A stretch of 64,000 bases of DNA from Ascochyta rabiei (taxonomy: Eukaryota; Ascomycota; Dothideomycetes; Pleosporales; Didymellaceae): assembly GCF_004011695.2 (NCBI RefSeq), contig NC_082405.1, positions 434,001 to 498,000 on the forward strand, in the 5' to 3' direction. The stretch's first letter is position 1, and each line of letters begins with the position of its first letter. The notes under the pieces were generated by a model. It had not been told where the DNA came from and did no database searches. It saw nothing but the letters and a program-made list of their open reading frames with translations. A program made the translations under genes and the position numbers. Positions 45,375-57,493 of this stretch are shown here, in pieces.

Positions 45375-46583
45375 GATGATGTGATGCTGGGGAAACCGAG
45401 AGGGGCGGACGTGCGGGTGGTCGTGGGCGTGGGCGCGGGCGCGGGCGTGGGCGTGGGCGACGCTGGGCGCGAATGAACTGGCGATTCAGTGTCTGGGGTA
45501 TCCTTCCACAGGTTGGGTATTGCGTGTTGGGTATCGTCGCGGCAAATGAGAGGCATTCGTGGCGTCGTGGCGTCGTGGCGTCGTGGCGTCGTGACGTGGT
45601 GGCGTCGTCAATTAGGGTACAGAATAGAATCGAGATGCAGTATTAGGGTGGTGCGCGCTATGCAAAAGAGACAAGACGCAGCCTCTCGCCGTCTGCCGTG
45701 AGGTGTCGAGGATGGGAAATGTCCAAGCAGCCGTGATGTGAGCTAGCCGCCTCAGCTGCGTTGTCGAGATCGACATGGTGGCTGGGGCCCAATCACGCAT
45801 CGACTTGGATGTCACCTCGCATCCCCGGCCGTCTCTTCTACTTGATACCTCCACGGGACTTGAAAGCTCCCCGGCGCCTCTCGCCTTGCCATCTACGAGC
45901 CAATTCGGCGACGTTGACCATCACAAACCACACAGGCATCACTTGTTGATGTCCTTTGTTGACAATTCGGCTGGGAGCCTCGGGCCCACTAAAGCGGGTA
46001 CAGGGGTCAGGGTCTCTTAGTGACCTCAACGTCGCCGCTTTGAGGGCCTTGGCCTTGGTCTTGGAGTGTGTCTAGAGGAAACCACGTAGGGAGTCGTGAG
46101 ATGGTGAAACGGAATAAAAAAGAAAATAAAAATAAAAATCAGTGAACAGACGGGGTATCTATTGCCTCTGCTACTGCTGCCATGTGACATGTCAATGCGG
46201 GTTCCAATTCCTATGCATCACATCTAGTCAAATCTGAAACGGCATTCCTACCGCTGCAGCTCCTGGGAGCCTCCCTCTGCGGCCATTCGTGGGCTCAGCA
46301 TCGCACCATGCCTGTCGACACGCGCCTCTTCGTGAGCGCCCTTGTATTGCACTCGGAGTAATGCCATCGTCACCTCGCCCACATGTGCGCGTGGCTTTCC
46401 GTCCTTGGCTACCGTGCCGTGTCCCTCACTGTTGCGGACTCCAACATACTTCTTGTACGCTCGGCGAAGATCCACCGTCGCTTTGGCAGTGGGCGCAGAT
46501 GGACCGCCAAGAATGGCTTCCTTTCGCCATTCACCGCGTTGTCCACGTCGTCGCACGCCGCCATGCTCAGAAGCAACTTGGAA
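45375..46583. other. Leashin promoter region and CstF-64 3' flank
   Basis: No gene supported; minus-strand frames reaching into it (for example 45251-45556) are shadows. Near the leashin start there is a G-rich hexamer-like array (gtgggc/gcgggc units, about 45424-45463) and four tandem GGCGTCGTG units (about 45561-45596), both possible promoter elements or simple repeats. The stretch 46115-46140 is A-rich. Confidence 0.5.
45561..45596 (+). repeat. Tandem 9-bp repeat GGCGTCGTG
   Basis: Nearly four exact head-to-tail copies, the last degenerating into gtgacgtggtggcgtcg. It lies about 190 bp upstream of the leashin ATG. Confidence 0.9.
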
Positions 46584-47568
46584 TCACGGTCGTTGTCCAG
46601 CCATGAGCATCTGGCGAATCTGCATAATCTGATTGCGCTGATCAGGCGGCAGCTGCGCGATGTGCTCGGGCTGCAGAGCCATGACCTGCGCGTACAGAGC
46701 ATCGTTGTTCATCGCCTGCGCTTGTGCTTGCGGTGGGGGCTGCGCGTATGGCTGAGGCTGCGGCGGTGTAGGAGCAGCTTGCGGTGGGTAGCCGGGAGGC
46801 ATGGCATAGCTGGTAGGCGGCCGTGCAAGTGGTGTCGGTTGCGGTTGCGGTTGCGGTTGCGGTTGCGGTAGAGCGTGCACTGGCGGCGCGGCTGCAGCAG
46901 GGGCTGTCTCCACCAGTGCACCCAACATCGAAGGATCAACGAGGTTCAGGAGCAGAAGGGACTGGAAGATGGCGTAGGCAAGCTGAGGCGCCTGGCGCAG
47001 CAGTTCTGTAGCCTTGGCTGGATCTGTCATGACGAGACCCTTCATCTGTGAGAGGATGTCGAGCAGCTGCGGCGCAGGAAGTGTAGACAGTGTGCGCGAA
47101 ATGGCGTCGGGGCAGGTCAGGTTCGGTGGCAGATCGACGCCAGGCGGGAGGGGGCCGAGCGTGCTCGAAGGCTGGGCCTGCGCAACTTCCGGTGCTTGTC
47201 CGTTCATCGGCGGCGGCGCGCTCTGGTTCGAAGGCGCGTTGTCGCCGGAGCCGTTGTCGTTTGACCAGTCAACCCTCAATTTCCTGCCCATGATCTCATA
47301 GTCGTTCAGGTTGCGTACAGCCGACGCTGCTGCATCGGCGTCGGCGAACTCTGCAAATCCAAAGCCCTTGGGTCGGCCAGTTTCCTTGTCGTAGACCAGC
47401 CGGAAGTTCAGAACCTGGCCGACACGGCCGAGTGTCTCGATGATGAGCTCTTCGGTGCCGCCTGTGTACACGGTCAGTGAGGCTTCTGGTAGACGCGGAG
47501 AGGACGTCGGGACCATAGGGGATGTTGCCGATGAACACGACGCGCCCGGCTTTGTCGTTCGGAGCCAT
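46584..47568 (-). CDS. RNA15: Cleavage stimulation factor subunit 2 (CstF-64 / Rna15)
   Basis: Two exons, 47568-47514 and 47461-46584, 310 residues; the 52-bp intron falls inside the RNA-binding domain right after NIPYG. CstF-64/Rna15 binds the U/GU-rich element downstream of the polyadenylation site in 3'-end processing. The N-terminal RRM shows RNP2 (VVFIGNIP) and RNP1 (KGFGFAEF). It is followed by the hinge region (LSTLPAPQLLDILSQMKGLV ... AYAIFQSLLLLNLVD) that contacts CstF-77/Rna14, a Pro/Gln-rich linker with a (PQ)n run coded by a hexanucleotide array (about 46838-46867), and the C-terminal helical domain (YAQVMALQPEHIAQLPPDQR). Start and end match the family's usual extent. The gene is on the same strand as leashin and lies upstream of it. 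Confidence 0.95.
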
Positions 47569-47967
47569 GTTCGGTAAACGTGTCGGTATTACGCGGGGTA
47601 GGTCGACAATCGGCACTGACGTCCCGGTGAGCTGGCGCAAGATGGGTGGGTGTTTGTTGGAAGCTCAAGTCCACCTCTGGGGATCCACCTCACTAGCGCG
47701 CACGGGCCTTCCTTCTCCTACCAAGTACCCTCACCTCACAAACGGCTTATTCACCGGGAGACTTGTCGAATGGTCGACAAACATGTTTTCAGATTGAACG
47801 ACAGCCTACAGAGCATGGGACGCCCTCGTTACTGCGATAAACAATGGGAGAGCAGTCTTGCTGTGTCTGACCTCCGATGCTGATCCTCGCACCCTTCTCC
47901 GACTCTAGTTTGAGTCAAAGGGCTGCCTACCTACGGTAATGGACAACCATGCACCCTCACTTCACTC
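47569..47967. other. CstF-64 promoter / amine oxidase 3' flank
   Basis: About 400 bp between two minus-strand genes. No coding potential recognised and no clear TATA box. Confidence 0.5.
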
Positions 47968-50143
47968 TCACAGCTTTGGTCCGCAGCATGACCCATCCTG
48001 TCCAACCCTGGCTTCCACGCTCGGCTGTTGATGCTGCTCGCTCAGCAGATTACTCTTGTTGAAGCCCTGCTCAGACGGCGGTACATCGAGCGCCGGGTTC
48101 TTGTCGAAGAAATTGACTGGCTTCATGTGAATCTTGAGAATCTCACATGGCATCACGGGGAAGTCCTCGATCCTGGGCACGTGGTTGATGCCGGCCTGGA
48201 CGTACAGCACAAGATCCGTGTCCATTACGTTCTCCTTCCTCTCCGCCCAGGATCGCACGCCGGTTCCACCTCTCGACTGGTTCGTGTACGTGCCTCCGGC
48301 ATAAAGCTCGCCATCGCGGTGTTTGACCACGTACACGTTGTGGTCCGAAAACTCGGCGCGCTTGTAGTTGAAGCTGTCCTTATCAGACAGTATCTTTTGG
48401 AAGGCAGGAGCCTGGATCTTGTATGCAACTGGCTTGCCGTTGATTGGATTGCGCACGTTGTGATTTTGGATCTTGAACGTTCGGTTGTTCTCGTATGCTG
48501 TATCGTATCCGCCCGACTTCTCGACGATTGTCTCTTGCACGTAGTATCCAGTCCCGTGTGGATTGAAGTCTGATCTGGGCATGGGGAAAGCTTCATCGTA
48601 GACCAGCCTATTGTCGTAGCCGTCGATCATGGGGTCGACGCGTAGCGAGAAGATATGTTGGTGGTGAACAGCGAGAACGCCAGGGTGCACGACGGTACCG
48701 AACGGAACCTCGACACCCTCATCGATGGGCTGCGTGCTCAGAATACCGGTAGCGCGGATCTCGTAAGTGACTTCTCCGGCCTGGTTGAAGATGAAGGCTA
48801 GGATGTACTCGTAGTTTGAAACTGTGATGATCGACTGCAACACCAACTCGCGCGATCGAACAACCGCCGCTCGACCGGTACGATAGTTTGTGTGCTTCCA
48901 TCCAATGCCAGCATCTTGCTCGTGAATACATACGACATTCGGCATGTCGATCACGCCTCCTTTATCATCAGAGAGCACAGAGCTCAGGTAAAAGATCGAG
49001 CCTAAGCAGTCGCAGCCGAGCTTGAGGTTGTTCGCCATGATGCCAGCACCGGCATCGCCCAGATCAAACGCACCTGTTCAGCGTTAGTTTAGGGATTACG
49101 CATGGGCTTCTGGGCTACTTTCTCTTCTTGTGGAAAGGATGACGCGGATCGGCGTACGGAATGTTCATGTCGCTCAGACTCAGTCGGTAAAAGAGAGGGC
49201 GGCTGTCGTATCGCACATCATACAACACCATACCCTCACGCTGGTTGAAGCCGACCCTGAAGTTCCATTTCTGCCACGATAAGACACTCGAAGTACCTTC
49301 TTGCTGTACTTTGAAGCTGGCTCCCTCGGGTTGTACTACGTTCAGTGGCTTCAAGTCCGTTCGGAGAGCCTGCGCTTCCGGAATGTATTCGTTCGGTGGC
49401 TGCACCTTGTACTTCTCGACTGGCTTGATTGTGTTGTCGGCTCCGGTGGGCATGATATCGATCCGAATCACCTTCATGGATTCAGTACTGAGCACCGGTG
49501 AGATTGGAATTGGCATGGCGTAGTGATTCGAGTCAGCTTCGGCCGCGTTGTTGGGGTCCCGCAAGTACAAGAAACACTGGTATAGTCTGTCCTCGTCATT
49601 CACGCCATCGGATCCGTATATCCAAGGGTCGCTGATCACAACAGTGCCTTCTGGGAGCTGCAACTTGGCAATCTCGGCCTGGACGTTCTCATCGGCTAGA
49701 ACAATCTTTTCAATAGCCACGATCTCGTCTCCGTCACCATTGGCATGAATGAATGGACCCAGTAGTACATTGTGTTCGACACGCCTTGACGTCAAATCTA
49801 CGACCGCTTCGTGGAATTTGTTCTAAGGATTTATTAGATGTCGATTGTTAAGCACGATTGCCCCACCCACGGTGTTTCTAATGTAATAATTGAGGAAAGC
49901 TTTCCTCGCCAGATGTGGTCGTGACTCTCCAGCGTGCTCCGCTTCCAGGTAGCGCAGGACTTGAGCTTTGGGAGGTTCCTGCAAAGTAACGACCTTGAAG
50001 TGCAAATCCGTGTGAGCCGGCCATGAGGCTCTGATTATCGATGCTGCAGCCGTGATCTCCGAAGCCGAAAGTGGTGCAAGGGGATGGGACGACACCGCCT
50101 TCATGGCTTGCGGTGCCGTGTCGGTGGCGACTCCTGTCGACAT
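47968..50143 (-). CDS. Copper amine oxidase
   Basis: Three exons: 50143-49871, 49822 to about 49144, 49073-47968, about 685 residues. These enzymes oxidise primary amines to aldehydes with release of ammonia and H2O2, using copper and a self-made topaquinone. The topaquinone precursor is the Tyr of TVSNYEY (about 405). Copper ligands are HQH (about 455 and 457) and the His of KIHMKPVNFFDKNPALD (about 633). The AFDLGDAGAG segment after the second intron carries the region of the catalytic Asp. No signal peptide is seen, so a cytosolic or peroxisomal form is likely; the C-terminus GPKL resembles a weak PTS1 (inference). The junction between exons 2 and 3 is problematic: the obvious donor (49118) puts exon 3 out of frame, while a weak donor at 49143 keeps the frame but deletes the usual HPFHKK residues. 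It may be an unusual splice site or a one-base defect. Confidence 0.85.
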
Positions 50144-51667
50144 CTCAAGTATCTGAAGTGCAGTCGAGTAAGAAGAACTGGTGAGAGACTGGAAGAGAAG
50201 TTGAGCCCCAGACAGTTACTTATGCAACTTCGCTAGATCTCACAATGTTTCCCTAATACAGACTTTGTAGCACGCAGTTTGCAGTCTGACACTTGATAAG
50301 AGAGTGGATCCGCTATCTCGAATAGCAGCGCCAACCGAAATCGGAAGGACTTCCCAAGGTTGGGCTAGTGTTCGCTCGACTGATGAAAGTCCGCGGCGTG
50401 GGGCGACATCTTACCCCGCCTTTGTTGCGCCGTGTCGCATCTCTCGCTTGTTATCCCTTGAGCCATCAAGAAGGTGCCTTTCGGTCACAGACTACCACCA
50501 TCTTTGCCTTTTCATTTGCAACATTGCCTCCAAGCGCCCTTACGGGAGTGTTTGCAGCGGTAGCAGCAGATCAATTGGTCACGATCGATAGCGTCATTTG
50601 GCTGGGCGTCCTCTCACCTATCTTGATGCGCTCCTTCAGAGTCAGATATGAGACCGCGACAGGAGTTGTTACGTCCAGGACAGGAGTTATTACGTCCAGG
50701 ATTGAATGCCAACCTGCTGTCGTTCACAAAGCTTGCTTCCGACAGACTGAGTGTGCCGGTAGTCCTCTCGGCCCTTTCAGTCGACATCTAAATACAGCTG
50801 CGAACTCATCCTAAAAACAAATGTTTCTGCCTTTGCGGATTGCGAGCTGTCGATGCCAACATCGAGGAATATTAAAGAAAGAGTAGCACTCGATCTCCTG
50901 GTAAATTGGAAGGCCAAGTGACATGGCTTGCTCGCACACACGGACTTTACACCTGCGCTGCAGGACCTTAGTTCGGCAGAACATACTGTCTTATATGCAC
51001 GCCGATGTCGTTTTCCATCAAAACTGCATTCTGCTTCAGCGAAGAAGATTTCCGTCGTTCCTTGTTTTGTCTTGCTTTGTTTCTTCAGCTTTCTTGCGTG
51101 CCGCCTCAAACCCAGTACTAATATGGCATACTGCAGCGTATATTAATCTACCCGACACGTGTACTGTTCGACCATCTACATACCCGATATCATTAATGAA
51201 ATCTTAGCTCCTTAACAGAAAATCTCGAGTAGGATGGTATGACGACGTTTCGGACGGGCGTGTAAAACATGGAAGCGACATTCAAGGATCCCGGTTTAAA
51301 TTGCCTGTCCTACCAGTGCACGCCCACAATATGTCCATGTCAGTGTTCAAGCCAAGACTGGCCCACATATGACAGCCGCCGGCAGCGAAGACAAAGTCTC
51401 CGCCTCATGATCCGGCTCATTAACCGACGAAGCAGCAGCGCTGCGACGTGGGTTCATCCGTAGGCCGATGCTTAACCGAATCAGGAGTGGGCGTACAATT
51501 TGGATAGACGAGATTTGAGTGCTACAATATGGGTATAACTATACGTCAGGCCACTGGACTGGGCCTTCAAAGGGCTATATAACCTAAGAGATGCATTGCC
51601 GTTGGAGTCCAGCAACTTCAACTGTCTTCACAACATCCACATTCGCTCTATCCGAACATCGCCAATC
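50144..51667. other. Divergent intergenic region
   Basis: Separates the amine oxidase (-) from the LPMO (+). Open frames here (50304-50591, 50368-50814, 50923-51207) lack domains and overlap one another, so no gene is called. It presumably holds both promoters. Confidence 0.5.
51576..51582 (+). promoter_or_regulatory. TATA box of the LPMO gene
   Basis: TATATAA, 86 bp before the ATG and followed by a CT/CA-rich leader, is a typical core promoter for a strongly expressed secreted enzyme. Confidence 0.6.
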
Positions 51668-52482
51668 ATGAAGTCCTTCGCAGCAATCACTCTTCTCTGC
51701 GCTGCGCTCGCTGAGGTTGCTCACGGTCACTGTATATCTATCCGGTGCTTGTCATAAGTCCCCGCTGACCAGTCCGACTAGACATCTTCCAGTACCTCAC
51801 AGCGAATGGTGTCAAGGGTGCCCAGTACCAGAACATCCGCAGGAACACAAACAACAACTCGCCCGTCACCGATCTCGCATCCACCGATCTGCGCTGCAAT
51901 GTAGGTGGTGGAAGCGGAGCTTCGACGACCACAGTTTCAGTTGCTGCCGGTTCTTCGGTCACTTTCACCGCAGACCAAGCCGTATACCACCAGGGACCTG
52001 TTTCCTTCTACTTGACCAAGGTTGCCAGCGCAGCTGCCGCTGATGGCTCGTCCGACTGGGTTAAGATCAAGGAGATTGGGCCCACATTTTCTGGTGGCCA
52101 GAGCACATGGGACCTGAAGGGTACGTTTTGCTTGCTTAACAAAAAATCATGTTGACCAACCTCTAGACAACTACTCCGTCACAATTCCCACTTGTGTCGC
52201 TGCTGGCGAGTACTTACTCCGCATCGAGCAGCTCGCTATCCACAACCCCGGCTCCCCACCCCAGGTAAGCAAGTCTACAGCCATTGCTGCAACCTTGGCT
52301 AAACGTGTCAGTTCTATATCTCTTGTGCTCAGATCAAGGTCACTGGTGGTGGCTCAAAGACTCTTACCCCTACAACTAAGATCCCTGGACACGTCAAGGC
52401 AACTGACCCCGGCTTTACTGCGAACATTTACAGCGGCTTCACAAGCTACGCTGTTCCCGGACCGAAGGTTGCGACCTGCTAG
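51668..52482 (+). CDS. AA9 lytic polysaccharide monooxygenase
   Basis: Four exons (51668-51731, 51782-52120, 52167-52264, 52312-52482), 223 residues; introns of 46-50 bp. AA9 enzymes cleave cellulose and some hemicelluloses oxidatively outside the cell with a copper centre. The signal peptide ([20 protein letters not shown]) leads to His as the mature N-terminus ([11 protein letters not shown]), which with the His of [11 protein letters not shown] forms the histidine brace; the axial Tyr is in [10 protein letters not shown]. Conserved DLRCNV and the cysteine pairs are present. No carbohydrate-binding module follows; the protein ends shortly after the catalytic domain. The first intron interrupts the codon right after the catalytic His. 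Regioselectivity cannot be read from sequence alone. Confidence 0.95.
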
Positions 52483-53009
52483 ACGGGGAGATGAAAGTTT
52501 AGATTATTACATCCGTCTTCTATATTTCAATTTAAGTAACACTCAAGCAACATACATCTCGTGAGCTTACATGACATAATCCCGTGCTCTTCAGTCTGTA
52601 CGCAAGCCTCTTCTACACGCGACGATGGCGTTTGCTCGAGACAAACACTACCCACAGTTCAGACGCGTTCGAGGCATAACTCAAATTCACGGGTTATCTC
52701 TACTTCACGCTATTTTGTAGGTTTTCTGACTCGCCCGTTCACACATGGCTACATCGATGCCTCGCGTTCGCAATGTCACTTCTCAATACCAACACATCAA
52801 TCTTCACGCTCCACTATTCAAGGTAGGCGCTCAGCTCAGCAGTATAACAATGATGGATAGTTCCAAGCAAGAGCATTCATCTTCGTCCTTCATTGCTCTC
52901 ACAGTAGCAGGCGTCGAAGAAAGTAGCAGCCACCAGTTGTCGCTCTAGTGATCTCCTCGCTCGTACTGCTGATATCTCAAGGTCCGTAGCTTCATCTCTC
53001 ACCCTCTTC
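52483..53009. other. Intergenic region
   Basis: LPMO 3' flank and promoter of the next gene. Short frames across it (52561-52860, 52745-52948) show nothing recognisable. Confidence 0.5.
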
Positions 53010-54079
53010 ATGTCTGCCGGACCCCCTCTTGGTCAACCTTGGTGCGCGAACATTGGAAGCAACCCCAATATCAACCGCGATCCTCCACCTCCGCCGCTCA
53101 ACGTCGTCCAAGGCAGTGCCCCCCCTGCATCAGGTGGTCAAGCATTCATTGAACGTCAACAGTCGCCCATCTACGGGCCTCCAGTACCCATCGGAGTCGC
53201 ACCCTCCTTCGGCATCGCACCTCCTTTCGGCGCAGGCATCGGCTTAGGTATGCTACCGCCTATGCCCTTCATGGACCCCTTCATGTACGGAGGCGGGGGT
53301 CCATTGGCCCCAATTCGCTCTGGTGAGTCCAACCTAGGATACGTGGCGGTGACTTGAAGACTGACAGCCTATCAGGTAACTTCATTCCTGGTGCTCAAGG
53401 CGGAATAGGTTTCGGTCTACATGCAGCTGGAGGCATGCCATTTCCACCTCCACCTCCTGGAGCACTGGCGACAGGCGTCGTCCCTGCCTTCGCCCCCGCT
53501 GCACCACTCTGGGCCGGTGGCGGTCTAGCCTATGGCAACGTTCCCACCGTCGCCGGCGGAGCGATGGGTGGGATGATGGGCGGGATGATATCCCCAATGG
53601 TGGGCATGGGAGGCATGGGGATCCCCGGATACCGACCCGCACCCATGGCCATGGACGGCAATGGCGGAGCGCCTCCCCAGCCCGAGCAAGGCGATATCAC
53701 GCAGATCCCTGGTGGCGTGCCCCCCGGTATCACACACGTCGAGGCCGGAGAGCACACCATCTTCATCCAGATTAAAGGCAATGTATGTCCATGGCTGTCT
53801 CCCGGCGCCCAGTTCCTGACTGAGGTGCTCAACATATCAAGCTCCACCGGCCTGAATCGCCTGATTCAAATCTGCAACAATAACGCAGGTTCGGATGACT
53901 GCGAGAACCTGGCGATCACCGAGTGCATTGAGTTGGGTAATGGTCTGTGGGAAAAAGGTCAGACGTTCAAGTATGGCGATGCTGTTGCGAGGGTTCTGAC
54001 GATGAAGGACGCTGGCTGGGATAATAAGAGGAACAGGACTGGGGGCCAGAGTCTACATATTTGGCTCCACAGGATCTGA
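53010..54079 (+). CDS. Hypothetical protein, Pro/Gly/Met-rich with compact C-terminal domain
   Basis: Two exons, 53010-53322 and 53376-54079, 338 residues; the 53-bp intron has donor gtgagt. I do not recognise the family. The first ~220 residues are rich in Pro, Gly, Ala and Met, with runs such as NRDPPPPPLN, GGMMGGMISPMVGMGGMGIPG and PPFGAGIGLG, and look disordered. From about 225 the sequence becomes balanced and fold-like: GITHVEAGEHTIFIQIKGN, PWLSPGAQF, LNRLIQICNNNAGSDDCENLAITECIELGNGLW, and a GGQSLHIWLHRI end. No signal peptide or membrane helix. The C-terminal block might be a small beta-rich domain (inference). Gene limits look sound because the intron restores frame exactly. Confidence 0.75.
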
Positions 54080-54569
54080 TTTCAGATCCTCTTCCTGTAC
54101 GTACTGAGCTTGATGTTCTTTCGTATACTTCATGAGTGGTAACTACCTTTGATCATTTTCTATCACCTAGTATTTTGTCGAGATAGGCAGTTCAATATTT
54201 CAACCAGCGTTCTAAGAAAACGTTAACTAACAAAGGGCTCTAATTTGATCACTGAGCACTCTAAAGAGCTGCATGGTACCTCAGATTTTCAGGTTCTGAC
54301 TGTCATCTTCATTTTATCAAGCCTGAAGACATCAGAGTCAAATATCTGTTACCACAAAAGTAAGGAGCATAGGGCTGGATCCACATCTGAGCAAAATCAT
54401 CATTCATTTCGGCGATCTAAGGGGAATCAGGTATCAGATGGAGCACGCATCGCCTACGGCCCCTGGTGAAACTACATTATCATGAAGGAAATGCCACCAC
54501 AAAACATTGCTTGAAATCTAGGCTCGTTATTCACGCTGCCCACCACGCCGTCCATTGTTTCTGTGCAGT
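54080..54569. other. Convergent 3' intergenic region
   Basis: Lies between the stop codons of the Pro/Gly-rich protein (+) and VID27 (-). Nothing further seen. Confidence 0.5.
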
Positions 54570-57103
54570 CTAGTATGGGCTGTTCACGATATCGCCGCGA
54601 CCTAAGTAGCTGCTGCGGTTTCCACCACGTCTTGGAGTAGACAACTGGCCGACACGCGAAGGGAATGCAATGCTCTCACGCGTCGGCTTCTGAAGCGCAC
54701 GGCGCGCCACCATGTCAACCTCATTGGGTAGGGCGACGATAAGGTTCTTGTCTGAACCAAATTTGAAGTTGTCAGCCTTGACCTCTTCAGCGTAACGCTT
54801 GATGTTATACGGGTCCCGGCGATTCGCAAGGACCTTCTTCATACTCCAGGTGATGATGAAAGGTCCGGTAGCTGTGATGATCGTAGTCTCCGTGTCGTCG
54901 AGACCAGTGTTGAAGTGCGCCGTAGTGAATGAGATCGGCGCCTTAGTCTCGTGCTGGAACTGCGCAACGTGGGCCGGGGTGAGAGCAAGACGGCGGGGCT
55001 GTGGCTTGTCATCCTTTGCAAATGACTTCTCGAAACCAAGCTTGCCGTCGTTCTTGCCGCCCTTTTGCAGCGCATCGATAAGGAGGAGGTATGTTCGCGT
55101 AGTAGCAAGCACCCATCGACCGTCGGCAGACACGTCCATACCAATAATCGGATCACCGAGCGCAGGGATGAGAGTCTTTGCATTGATACCGAGGCGGTCG
55201 AACAGTCGAATATCACCCTTTTCGGACGCAACGGCAATGTGGCCCTTTTCTGTCGTCGCGGCAGCGGAGAAAGCGTTCTTGGTAGCGTACTGCTTAAGCT
55301 GGTCATCGACAAGCTTGTTGCCGTTCAGACGGGGATCGACACGGTACAAGGCGTTGCCCGAGAGACCCAAGAATGTCTGCTCTCCACTCATCTGTGCAAA
55401 TTTCTACACTTGTGTCAGCCCGGAAATCTAATGGCTAGTGGAATGCAGTATGACTTACACTTTCAGGTGCAAAGACCTTGACTGGGATATCGTCGTGGAT
55501 GTTCCACTCGTCAACAACCTTACCGGTTTCAAGGTCCATTCGGTAGAGCGAGTTGGGGTTGTCGAGATTCTGCAAAATCATGCCCTGATCCTGCTGATGA
55601 AGCATTACCTTGTTCGGATTGAAAGCTTTGCCCTTGGGTGTCATGATGTTGGAAATAGTAGTCGAGAACTGCAGTTGGTTGTCGGCAGTGTGCTTGAACA
55701 CTCCAATCTTGTTGCCGCGGACGACAAAGGAACGGTCGTGCTTGTAGCCTACAGCCAGTTGCGAGTTCTCATCACCGTCCTTGGGCGCAGTTTCTGTATC
55801 GTCTTCAGACTCATCTGAGTCGTAGTGCTCGCTGTGCTGATCGTTCGCGTCTTCGAACTCCTCCTCGTCCTCCTCTTCCTCTTCTTCCGGGGCATCTTCC
55901 ATTGTCATATCCTGGAAAGCCTCAAGCACGTACTCTCGGTCTGTGTCCTTGGCCTTCTGCCACTTGACCTGATTCAGGTGCTCCCACAGTGCCTGCATGA
56001 CACCATTCTGGATACTCTCGAGGTTCTCTTGGTTCTTGAACCGTAACAGCCAAGAGTAAGCCGAGCCGTCCTCAAGGTAGTGGTTGAAGATGAACGACTT
56101 GAACTCGTAGTTGAAGACAGGGTTGATATCATCGACGATTGGCTGGCCCAGCCATTCGCGCTCGTCACCAACAATGTGCAGCCAGTATTGCCAGTCACCG
56201 ATCTCGGTAACCGTAGCTGTCACGTTTGCGTCTTGCAGCTTGAACGTACCAGTAGGGAAGTCGAAAAGGTGCAGCTCAGCATTCTCTTCTGCCAACAAGT
56301 CCAAGGCCTTTGGCTGCGCAGCGGATAGCGGTGCAGCAGTTGCCTCCTCCTCCTGCTGCGGGGCAGCTGCCTTGCTCGTCGTCTTCTTAACCATGACTTC
56401 CTTTGTAGTGTTGGGAAACAGATCTTCGTGTGTAGGCGGCAGTTCGAGAGCTTTGCGAGTGGGACTAGGAACAGGGCTTGCGTCTGGGATAGAGTCCTCG
56501 TAGTAAGCTAGGGCTTCAAGGTCGTCGTCGGTTGCGTGCTCGTGGCTTCTCCTAAATTTGCGTTCGTACTGGCACTGTAGGGCAACGCGCTCGAATAAAG
56601 CAGCAGTCTCGGGCTTCACAGATGGATCGCACACAAACTCCCAAAGATCGTCTACGTCGCCGCTGAGGTCGCGCCAAGCGAAGATCTTCTCACCAGTTGA
56701 GCGTACGTCGGTACGGAACTGCAAGCCTTCGTCGAGCAAGAACGTTTTCTCGTCCTTATCGCCTGCAAGAGCGTCAAGACCTGCGTCTTCACCTCCCTCT
56801 TCAGCTAGCAGATCCTCCTCTCCTTCCTCGTATGCGCGCTGAACAACGAGCTGGTACTGAAACTCCTGGCCCGTGCGACGAACGGTAGCGGCGGCGTCCT
56901 TGAAGATGAGCTCTGAGTAGCCCTTGACAGATCGTGGCCGGACGAGATAAAGCTGGCCTTGCGAGATTTCGACGATGGTTTCCTTAGAGCTGTCGCCAAA
57001 GACAAATTTGCTCACTAGATGTGGAAGTCAGTTACCAGAGTGACGACAGCGGGGGAGGGGTAGGCACGAAGCAAACAAACATACAGTTGCGGAGCATGAA
57101 CAT
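54570..57103 (-). CDS. VID27: VID27 family protein (vacuolar import and degradation 27)
   Basis: Three exons: 57103-57085 (19 bp), 57014-55459, 55403-54570, 802 residues. The tiny first exon (MFMLRN) is required because the long frame has no convincing start of its own; splicing gives MFMLRNLSKFVFGD, as in the family. VID27 proteins were named from glucose-induced degradation of fructose-bisphosphatase in yeast; biochemical function is unclear. Seen here: an N-terminal PH-like domain (GQLYLVRPRSVKGYSELIFKD), an acidic middle with EEEEEEDEEEFEDANDQ (about residues 385-400), and a C-terminal WD-like beta-propeller region (RSFVVRGNKIGVFKH, FLGLSGNALYRVDPR, HIAVASEKGDIRLFDRLG, FIITWSMKKV). The Arg/Gly-rich tail is short. 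Introns of 55 and 70 bp. VID27 and AP-1 beta follow each other on the same strand. Confidence 0.94.
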
Positions 57104-57493
57104 GACGAGAAGTGCTGGAACACGGAGGGTATCGTGTCGAAGAAAGCTTGGCTAAATACTAAAGCGCAGAGCCACCTCGCACGTGTGTCCATCCAAGGTG
57201 AAGCTTGAGCTTGCCTATGATTATTATGATGCTAGTGGCGTAGGAAAGAAACAAGGGTCCAAGCGCCAAGCAAACAGACACGCTAGGGTGCTCTGGAGGC
57301 AGAAGCGCCACTCTAGGCTGAAAGAGAGGCAACGATTCTGATTGATGTCTTGGTGGATAGACCAATGGTCTATTCACAATATCTTTCTATTCGTCTCGCC
57401 ATCATACCGGCTACTACGCATGCGCTGCCAGATGCTCCTTGCATATACCATTCGCTAAGACAACTCAACACCTATACTGCCCCTGCAACACAA
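57104..57493. other. VID27 promoter / AP-1 beta 3' flank
   Basis: About 390 bp between two minus-strand genes. No coding potential recognised. Confidence 0.5.
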
